Source: HKST-UBA85 sp035654775
GTDB lineage: Bacteria > Bacteroidota > Bacteroidia > Flavobacteriales > Flavobacteriaceae
DNA: 27,451 nucleotides
Direction of reading: 5' to 3'
Assembly: GCA_035654775.1 (NCBI GenBank)
Contig: DASRWB010000028.1
Location: forward strand, 1-27,451
Made by a program: the position numbers and the translations under genes. A model generated the notes under the pieces. It saw nothing but the letters and a program-made list of their open reading frames with translations. It searched no databases and had not been told where the DNA came from. Positions 22,285-27,451 of this stretch are shown here, piece after piece; the first letter of the stretch is position 1; each line of letters begins with the position of its first letter.

Positions 22285-23427
22285 ATGAAAATAAACAAGC
22301 AAGATATTTTAAAAGCACTGGAAAACATTACGGCTCCGGGAGAAGGAAAAAATTTAATAGAAAGTAAAGCTGTAAGCAATGTCGTGGTTTTCGGGGATGA
22401 AGTAATTGTGGATGTTACAATTGCAAATCCAAGTCTGCAAGCCAAAAAGAAAACCGAAGTTGAGATTATGAAAGTAATACACAATCAGGTATACGAAAAG
22501 GCTAAAGTGAAAGTAAATGTAAAAGTAAACACACCGGAAAAAACAAAAAATGCTCTGCCGGAAATTAAAGGCAAACCCATAGCCGGTATTCAAAATATAG
22601 TTGCCGTAGCTTCAGGAAAAGGCGGCGTTGGAAAGTCTACGGTAACCGCAAACCTTGCAGCTACTCTGGCTAAAATGGGATTCAAGGTAGGTATTTTAGA
22701 TGCTGATATTTACGGGCCTTCCATACCCATTATGTTTGATGTAGAAAAAGAACGTCCGTTGGCTGTAAATGTAGACGGCAAATCGAAAATGAAACCCATA
22801 GAAAACTATGGGCTAAAAATTTTGTCTATCGGATTTTTTACCAAACCCGATCAGGCAGTTATCTGGCGCGGACCGATGGCAGCAAAAGCATTAAACCAAA
22901 TGATTTTCGATGCCGCCTGGGGCGAGTTGGACTTTCTGTTAGTTGATTTGCCACCGGGTACCGGCGATATTCACTTAAGCATCATGCAATCCTTGCCTAT
23001 TACCGGAGCAGTAGTCGTAAGTACGCCACAGCATGTAGCTCTTGCCGATGCAAAAAAAGGAGTGGCTATGTTTAGACAGGAAAGCATTAATGTGCCTGTG
23101 CTGGGTATAATTGAAAATATGGCCTACTTTACTCCCGAAGAATTGCCGGAAAACAAGTATTACATTTTCGGAAAGGAAGGTGCCAAAAATCTGGCACAGG
23201 ATTTAGATGTTCCTTATCTAGGTGAGCTTCCTTTAGTGCAAAGTATTCGTGAAGCCGGTGACATAGGAAGACCGGCAGCCTTACAAACAGCAACACCACT
23301 GGAAGCAGCTTTTGAAAAACTGACTCAAAATATGGTACAGGAAGTCGTAAAAAGAAATAGTAATTTACCTCCAACAGAAGCAATTAAAATAACCACGATG
23401 GCAGGTTGTGCCGCTGTGAAAAAATAA
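22285..23427 (+). CDS. Mrp/ApbC-family Fe-S cluster carrier ATPase
   Basis: A 380-residue P-loop ATPase of the Mrp/NBP35 family, cytoplasmic, thought to carry Fe-S clusters to target proteins. The N-terminal 90 residues form a MIP18-like (DUF59) domain. The deviant Walker A is GKGGVGKST (111-119), with DADIYGPSIP after it and LLVDLPPGTGDIHLSIMQSL as Walker B. Where enterobacterial ApbC has its cluster-bridging CxxC, this protein reads YFTPEELPENKYYIF (T283 to P288), with no cysteine pair. I recall the same in other flavobacterial homologues. The C-terminus is MAGCAAVKK. It begins a set with a NifU-like gene 20 bases on. Confidence 0.94.
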   Translation: MKINKQDILKALENITAPGEGKNLIESKAVSNVVVFGDEVIVDVTIANPSLQAKKKTEVEIMKVIHNQVYEKAKVKVNVKVNTPEKTKNALPEIKGKPIAGIQNIVAVASGKGGVGKSTVTANLAATLAKMGFKVGILDADIYGPSIPIMFDVEKERPLAVNVDGKSKMKPIENYGLKILSIGFFTKPDQAVIWRGPMAAKALNQMIFDAAWGELDFLLVDLPPGTGDIHLSIMQSLPITGAVVVSTPQHVALADAKKGVAMFRQESINVPVLGIIENMAYFTPEELPENKYYIFGKEGAKNLAQDLDVPYLGELPLVQSIREAGDIGRPAALQTATPLEAAFEKLTQNMVQEVVKRNSNLPPTEAIKITTMAGCAAVKK

Positions 23428-23447
23428 CACCTTTTAAGCCATTGAAC

Positions 23448-23687
23448 ATGACTACAGAACAATTACGAGTAAATATAGAGAAGGCGCTGGACGAAATACG
23501 TCCGTTTCTTCAAAGTGACGGCGGCGATATTTCATTAGTCTCCATAGAAGAGGATAAATACGTAACCGTAAAATTACTTGGAGCCTGTACTTCCTGTAGT
23601 GTTAATCAAATGACACTGAAATCGGGAGTAGAAATGACCATTAAAAAGTATGCGCCACAAATAGAAAAAGTAATTAATTTAAACTAA
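23448..23687 (+). CDS. NifU C-terminal-domain protein (Nfu-type Fe-S carrier)
   Basis: A 79-residue protein consisting only of the NifU C-terminal domain, which holds a [4Fe-4S] cluster between two monomers and passes it on. The family motif CxxC is seen as LGACTSCSVNQMTLKSGVE with C47 and C50, preceded by IRPFLQSDGGDISLV (17-31). I chose ATG at 23448 because MTTEQLRVNIEKALDEIRPF is the usual N-terminus; the in-frame upstream extension begins inside mrp. It lies 20 bases after mrp and is followed by ferredoxin and its reductase, so an Fe-S assembly role is well supported by context. Confidence 0.94.
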   Translation: MTTEQLRVNIEKALDEIRPFLQSDGGDISLVSIEEDKYVTVKLLGACTSCSVNQMTLKSGVEMTIKKYAPQIEKVINLN

Positions 23688-23752
23688 GATGACCTTTGTC
23701 ATTTACTCAAAGAAATCACACCTCTAAATTTGTCAAAGACAAAACCCATTTC

Positions 23753-24814
23753 ATGATTAAAACAGATATACTTATTATAGGCGCCGGACCCACAGGATTA
23801 TTTGCAGTTTTTGAAGCCGGTTTGTTAAAGTTAAAATGCCACCTTATAGACGCACTACCTCAAATAGGCGGACAGTGTGCAGAAATATATCCCAAAAAAC
23901 CCATCTACGACATTCCCGGATTTCCCGAAATATTGGCCGGTGAATTGGTGGACAACCTGATGGAACAATGCAAGCAATTTCAACCCGGATTTACGCTAGG
24001 GGAACGAGCCGAAACCATTGAAAAACAAGAAGACGGGACGTTTATCGTTACCACGAATAAAGGCACAAAGCACCAAGCGCCGGTGGTTGCTATTGCCGGA
24101 GGTTTGGGCAGCTTCGAGCCCAGAAAACCACTTATTCACAACTTGCAAAACTTTGAAGGCAAAGGTGTAGACTATTTTGTAAAAAATCCTGAAAAATACA
24201 AAGGAAAAAAAATAGTTATCGCCGGTGGTGGCGATTCGGCACTGGATTGGAGTATTTTCCTTTCAGATGTAGCTGCTGAAGTAACTTTAATTCACCGAAG
24301 AAACGAGTTCAGAGGCGCTTTGGATTCTGTAGAAAAAGTGCAGGAATTGAAAAGCAAGGGAAAAATAAATCTGATTACACCGGCAGAAGTGATTGGGCTT
24401 TTAGGAGACCGAAAACTCAAGGGCGTCGTCGTATCACAAGCGCAGCATATTGAGAAAGAATTTGAAATAGAGTGTGATAAATTTATCCCTTTGTTTGGGT
24501 TGTCTCCAAAACTAGGCCCTATAGCCGATTGGGGATTAGAAATAGAAAAGAATGCCATTAAAGTCAATAATGCTTTAGATTATCAAACCAATATTCCCGG
24601 AATTTTTGCTATTGGTGATGTAAATACATATCCTGGAAAACTCAAATTAATTCTTTGCGGTTTTCATGAAGCTACGCTTATGTGTCAAGCCGCATATCAA
24701 ATTATACATCCGGGAAAAAAATATGTGTTGAAGTATACTACAGTTAGCGGAATTGATGGTTTTGACGGAACGCGAAAAGAAGCGCCTAAAGCCGTTGTAA
24801 AAGCAATTGAATAA
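23753..24814 (+). CDS. Ferredoxin--NADP+ reductase, thioredoxin-reductase-like type
   Basis: A 353-residue flavoprotein of the TrxR-like FNR class (YumC type) that moves electrons between NADPH and ferredoxin. The FAD site is DILIIGAGPTGLFAVFEAG (5-23), followed by the class motif QIGGQCAEIYPKKPIYDIPG (about 42-61). The NADP domain has IVIAGGGDSALDWSI and the phosphate-binding HRRNEFRG. The C-terminal FAD motif is IPGIFAIGDVNTYPGKLKL. There is no redox-active CxxC, which separates it from true thioredoxin reductase. I chose ATG at 23753 over an upstream TTG (23696), as the Rossmann strand begins right there. Its stop overlaps the ferredoxin start (TAATG), so the two are translationally linked. 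Confidence 0.93.
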   Translation: MIKTDILIIGAGPTGLFAVFEAGLLKLKCHLIDALPQIGGQCAEIYPKKPIYDIPGFPEILAGELVDNLMEQCKQFQPGFTLGERAETIEKQEDGTFIVTTNKGTKHQAPVVAIAGGLGSFEPRKPLIHNLQNFEGKGVDYFVKNPEKYKGKKIVIAGGGDSALDWSIFLSDVAAEVTLIHRRNEFRGALDSVEKVQELKSKGKINLITPAEVIGLLGDRKLKGVVVSQAQHIEKEFEIECDKFIPLFGLSPKLGPIADWGLEIEKNAIKVNNALDYQTNIPGIFAIGDVNTYPGKLKLILCGFHEATLMCQAAYQIIHPGKKYVLKYTTVSGIDGFDGTRKEAPKAVVKAIE

Positions 24815-25149
24815 TGGAAACACAAGATATTAAAATTACAATTATAGATCGCGATGGGGTAACCCATCAAGTTGATGCACCCACAGATATGGCCATGAAC
24901 TTAATGGAAGTAGTGCGCAGTTATGAACTTGCACCAGAAGGCACTATTGGCATTTGTGGAGGTATGGCCATGTGTGCCTCGTGCCAATGTTACGTGCTAT
25001 CCAACCATGAACTGCCTCAAATGCAAGATGATGAAGAAGCCATGTTAAGCGAGGCTTTTTATGTTAAAGAAAACTCACGATTAAGCTGTCAAATCCAGAT
25101 TACCCCTAAAATTGATGGGCTGGAAGTTGAACTGGCTCCGGAGTCTTAA
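24814..25149 (+). CDS. [2Fe-2S] ferredoxin, adrenodoxin/ISC type
   Basis: A 111-residue electron carrier. The cluster ligands fit the vertebrate-type/ISC pattern C-x5-C-x2-C...C: C48, C54 and C57 within GICGGMAMCASC, and C92 in SRLSCQIQ. The acidic stretch QDDEEAML (71-78) matches the partner-binding helix of adrenodoxin-like proteins. The start codon shares one base with the stop of its reductase gene, so the two very likely act as a pair, supplying electrons to Fe-S assembly or to oxygenases. It is the last gene of the set begun by mrp; no clear terminator hairpin follows. Confidence 0.94.
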   Translation: METQDIKITIIDRDGVTHQVDAPTDMAMNLMEVVRSYELAPEGTIGICGGMAMCASCQCYVLSNHELPQMQDDEEAMLSEAFYVKENSRLSCQIQITPKIDGLEVELAPES

Positions 25150-25204
25150 AGCGTTTTTTAGGTAACTACCGTTTTTAAAGTGCAGGCATATGTTTGTACA
25201 ATAG

Positions 25205-26383
25205 CTATTTAAAAGCATTTAACCCCGTAATATCCAATCCGGTAATTAGCAGGTGAATATCGTGAGTGCCTTCATAAGTGATTACACTCTCAAGGTTCAT
25301 CGAATGACGCATGATACTATATTCACCGGTAATGCCCATACCGCCAAGAATTTGACGCGCTTCGCGGGCTATGTTGATGGCCATATCCACATTGTTACGC
25401 TTTGCCATAGAGATTTGTGCTGAAGTAGCCTTATTTTCATTACGTAAAACACCCAGTCTCCAGGTGAGTAATTGTGCTTTGGTGATTTCGGTAATCATTT
25501 CGGCCAGTTTCTTTTGTTGCAACTGGAATTGCCCAATGGGTTTTCCAAACTGCATGCGTTCTTTGGAGTAGCGTAATGCCGTGTCATAACAGTCCATGGC
25601 GGCACCAATAGCACCCCAAGCGATACCGTAACGTGCAGAGTCTAAACAACCCAGCGGTGCTCCTAAGCCGGATTTGTTGGGCAATAAATTTTCTTTAGGA
25701 ACTTTGACGTTGTCAAAAATCAATTCGCCGGTAGCTGAAGCGCGTAGCGACCATTTATTATGCGTTTCAGGAGTTGAAAAACCTTCCATGCCGCGTTCCA
25801 CAATCAAACCGTGGATTCTTCCGCTTTCATCTTTTGCCCATACTACAGCAACCTGTGCAAAGGGAGCGTTTGAAATCCACATTTTTGCGCCGTTTAACAA
25901 GTAGTGGTCGCCTTTGTCTTTAAAGTTGGTGGTCATTCCACCGGGATTACTACCGTGGTCGGGTTCGGTTAAGCCGAAACAGCCCATCCATTCTCCGCTT
26001 GCCAGTTTGGGAAGGAATTTTTGACGTTGTTCCTCAGTGCCATACTTCCAGATGGGATACATTACCAAAGAGGATTGTACTGAAGCCGTGGAACGCACAC
26101 CGCTGTCGCCTCTTTCGATTTCCTGCATAATCAACCCATACGAAATCTGATCCAGCCCGGCACCACCGTATTCTTCAGGAATGTAGGGGCCAAAAGCTCC
26201 AATCTCTGCCAGCCCCTTGATGATTTGTGTGGGAAATTCAGCCTTTTGAGCATACTCTTCAATGATAGGGGAAACATCACGTTTCACCCATTCACGGGCC
26301 GCATCACGCACCAGTTTGTGCTCATCACTTAAAAGTTCGTCAAGGTTGTAATAATCAGGAGCTTCAAATAAATCGGGTTTCAT
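25205..26383 (-). CDS. Acyl-CoA dehydrogenase, glutaryl-CoA dehydrogenase-like
   Basis: A 392-residue FAD enzyme of the acyl-CoA dehydrogenase family, best matching glutaryl-CoA dehydrogenase, which converts glutaryl-CoA to crotonyl-CoA and CO2 in lysine and tryptophan breakdown. Supporting residues are the Arg97-Ser98 pair in GVRSTASVQSSLVMYP, matching the glutarate-binding Arg of that enzyme, and the catalytic base E371 in VITYEGTHDIH. The FAD-binding segment CFGLTEPDHGSNPGGM and the C-terminal QILGGMGITGEY are intact. It is monocistronic with a strong promoter upstream. A saccharopine dehydrogenase-like gene in the same window makes lysine catabolism plausible. Another acyl-CoA substrate is less likely but not excluded. 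Confidence 0.9.
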   Translation of the reverse strand: MKPDLFEAPDYYNLDELLSDEHKLVRDAAREWVKRDVSPIIEEYAQKAEFPTQIIKGLAEIGAFGPYIPEEYGGAGLDQISYGLIMQEIERGDSGVRSTASVQSSLVMYPIWKYGTEEQRQKFLPKLASGEWMGCFGLTEPDHGSNPGGMTTNFKDKGDHYLLNGAKMWISNAPFAQVAVVWAKDESGRIHGLIVERGMEGFSTPETHNKWSLRASATGELIFDNVKVPKENLLPNKSGLGAPLGCLDSARYGIAWGAIGAAMDCYDTALRYSKERMQFGKPIGQFQLQQKKLAEMITEITKAQLLTWRLGVLRNENKATSAQISMAKRNNVDMAINIAREARQILGGMGITGEYSIMRHSMNLESVITYEGTHDIHLLITGLDITGLNAFK

Positions 26384-26402
26384 GTTTCAATTTTTAGTTA
26401 CA

Positions 26403-26433
26403 CAAAAATAGGTATTGCTTTAGGAATGGGCAA
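26403..26433 (-). promoter_or_regulatory. Probable promoter of the acyl-CoA dehydrogenase gene
   Basis: On the minus strand a TTG -33 box (26431-26433) and a perfect -7 box TATTTTTG (26403-26410) are separated by 20 bases, the best match to the Bacteroidota consensus in this window, with a 19-base leader. Confidence 0.65.
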
Positions 26434-26502
26434 TGCGTGGGTTGAATTATTTTAATCTATTTAAATACTTTTTTCATTAGCGCTTAACGTTATTATTCAT
26501 TC

Positions 26503-26568
26503 CATACACTCCTCATACACTATCCATACACCATCTATTAAGTATCTATTAAGTATCTATTAAGTATC
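26503..26568. repeat. Six-unit 11-bp tandem repeat of two alternated types (3 + 3)
   Basis: Six contiguous 11-base units. The first three are CATACACTCCT (26503-26513), CATACACTATC (26514-26524) and CATACACCATC (26525-26535). The next three are identical copies of TATTAAGTATC (26536-26546, 26547-26557, 26558-26568). The period is close to one turn of B-DNA. It lies in the intergenic gap upstream of the acyl-CoA dehydrogenase promoter. Confidence 0.9.
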
Positions 26569-26793
26569 TCCCTATGAGCTGCTTTTGTGACCTGTCCTAA
26601 AATAACTATACGGTATCTATTTAGCACAAGACATCTTTACTTATTCAATTTAGATATTGATTTTCATACATATACGAACTTGGATGTTGATTTTTTACCT
26701 TAGGAATTATCAGTTCAAAATTTGAGGAATACAATTTCAAAGGGATTATGTTTTCATGAAGAAAAACACAAGAATTAAAATACCCGTATTGAA

Positions 26794-27450
26794 TTATTTT
26801 TCCAAAATCCATTCCCGCCAGGCATCATAATTATATGGTCTTCCAAGGAAGTCTTTTACGAGCTCAGCAGAAGGTTTGGTGCCGGTGGGCGACAGTACTT
26901 TTTCCTGATAAAGTTTTCCTTTTTTTGGGTCTGTCAAATCTTCGGGATTAAAACCTGTATATAAATCTTTTGCCAAAATACCCGAGAAAAGATAGGTGTA
27001 GTAACGGGCTCCCATATGATACAAATGATGCCAGGAAGCCGCAGGATGAAAACCTTCCGGAATTTCTGAGTTGTTAAATTTCAGAGAACCCTCGTTGATT
27101 ATGGCATCTATTGACTTTTCATCCGGCGTGAAGCGATATAAATTAAGGGAGGTATAGCCGCCGGAAGCCATTTGCCCCATTTCTGTTGCTCTGCCAAAAG
27201 TAGATGCGTTGACATACTGAACTAACAAGGTGTCAGGTATGCTTTCACCCGTTTGATAGTGTTTTGTATAGCGTTTTAAAATCTTTGGATTAATTGCCCA
27301 GTCTTCAAACAGTTGCGATGGAGCTTCGACGAAATCATTTTCAAAACTTCCGGGAAACTCTTGCTGCCCATTAAATATAGAATGCATTAAATGTCCAAAC
27401 TCGTGAAAATAGGTAAGTACATCAAAAATTTCCATCAATCCGGGATTGTT
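26794..27450 (-). CDS. M3-family metallopeptidase, C-terminal part (5' end outside window)
   Basis: The visible 218 residues are the catalytic end of a thimet oligopeptidase-like zinc peptidase (family M3). The frame is open to the window edge (NNPG before LMEIFDVL), so the start lies outside. The zinc site is FHEFGHLMH (HEXXH with an extra His), and the third ligand is the Glu of NDFVEAPSQLFEDW. The substrate-binding His/Tyr region is HHLYHMGARYYTYLFSGILA, and the family's end signature is LSPTGTKPSAELVKDFLGRP. Such enzymes cut short peptides in the cytoplasm or periplasm; location cannot be judged without the N-terminus. Length fits the usual C-terminal third. Confidence 0.94.
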   Translation of the reverse strand, partial: NNPGLMEIFDVLTYFHEFGHLMHSIFNGQQEFPGSFENDFVEAPSQLFEDWAINPKILKRYTKHYQTGESIPDTLLVQYVNASTFGRATEMGQMASGGYTSLNLYRFTPDEKSIDAIINEGSLKFNNSEIPEGFHPAASWHHLYHMGARYYTYLFSGILAKDLYTGFNPEDLTDPKKGKLYQEKVLSPTGTKPSAELVKDFLGRPYNYDAWREWILEK

Positions 27451-27451
27451 T

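Larger units (their letters stand above)
26384..26793. other. 410-bp intergenic region between the M3 peptidase and acyl-CoA dehydrogenase genes
   Basis: Contains the acyl-CoA dehydrogenase promoter, a six-unit 11-bp tandem repeat, and an AT-rich remainder. In that remainder GATATTGATTTT and GATGTTGATTTT occur about 31 bases apart as an imperfect direct repeat. I see no credible gene in either direction, no tRNA and no clear terminator for the peptidase gene. Confidence 0.7.

Noticed and set aside
23406..23447. N-terminal extension of the NifU-like protein beginning inside mrp
   Set aside because: The extra residues resemble nothing in the family; the usual start motif MTTEQLRVNIEK begins at 23448.
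23689..23727. Short 12-codon open frame with ATG between the NifU-like gene and the ferredoxin reductase gene
   Set aside because: Too short to judge, no recognisable composition, and such frames occur by chance in a 65-base gap.
23696..23752. TTG start for ferredoxin reductase with 19 extra residues
   Set aside because: The FAD-binding strand begins at the ATG at 23753 and the extension has no family support.
26568..26793. Possible insertion-sequence remnant in the gap next to the 11-bp repeat
   Set aside because: Some strings looked vaguely like transposon ends, but I found no terminal inverted repeats, target duplication or transposase fragment.

Overview
The window is ordinary chromosomal DNA from a member of the Flavobacteriia (Bacteroidota), probably Flavobacteriaceae. 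I infer this from protein-level resemblance of nearly every gene to flavobacterial families (DUF4271, DUF4296, a LuxE/PaaK-like acyltransferase, two secreted proteins with type IX secretion C-terminal signals), from low GC, from the lack of clear Shine-Dalgarno sequences, and from repeated perfect copies of the Bacteroidota -7 promoter element TAnnTTTG upstream of genes. I see no tRNA, rRNA, CRISPR array, prophage or intact insertion sequence. No placement to species is possible from the sequence alone. Layout: (1) 1-4.7 kb: 3' part of leuS with an AT-rich, enlarged segment before its KMSKS loop, a SemiSWEET transporter, a membrane zinc peptidase, then on the minus strand a saccharopine dehydrogenase-like gene followed by an Lrp/AsnC regulator, and a DUF423 membrane protein. 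(2) 4.7-7.4 kb: PEP carboxykinase (pckA) and a secreted leucine-rich-repeat protein. (3) 7.4-12.5 kb: hemD with DUF4271 (minus), then the plus-strand run polyprenol-phosphate mannosyltransferase - pyrC - DUF4296 lipoprotein, meeting a convergent SDR epimerase. (4) 12.6-17 kb: tyrS, LuxE-like acyltransferase, and a secreted lamin-tail-domain protein. (5) 17-22.1 kb: a PhoB/PhoR-like two-component pair, a MurG-like glycosyltransferase, the packed set trmB - LysE-type transporter - alkyltransferase-like protein, and an AT-rich secreted hypothetical protein. (6) 22.3-25.1 kb: a four-gene iron-sulfur/electron-transfer set (Mrp ATPase, NifU-like protein, ferredoxin-NADP reductase, [2Fe-2S] ferredoxin). 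(7) 25.2-27.45 kb: glutaryl-CoA dehydrogenase-like enzyme, a 410-bp gap with an 11-bp tandem repeat, and the 3' part of an M3 metallopeptidase. Working together: the clearest functional unit is the Mrp-NifU-FNR-ferredoxin set, which could supply clusters and electrons for Fe-S assembly. Saccharopine dehydrogenase plus its Lrp neighbour, and glutaryl-CoA dehydrogenase 21 kb away, fit a lysine-degradation route. I found no convincing new multi-gene system. The most useful oddities are the leuS insert, the 11-bp phased repeat, two operator-like inverted repeats (upstream of the response regulator and of mrp), an O6-alkylguanine transferase homologue with Ala for the active cysteine, an Mrp without CxxC, a dihydroorotase with Gln in place of a metal-binding His, and two genes whose promoters lie so close to the ATG that their mRNAs may be leaderless.
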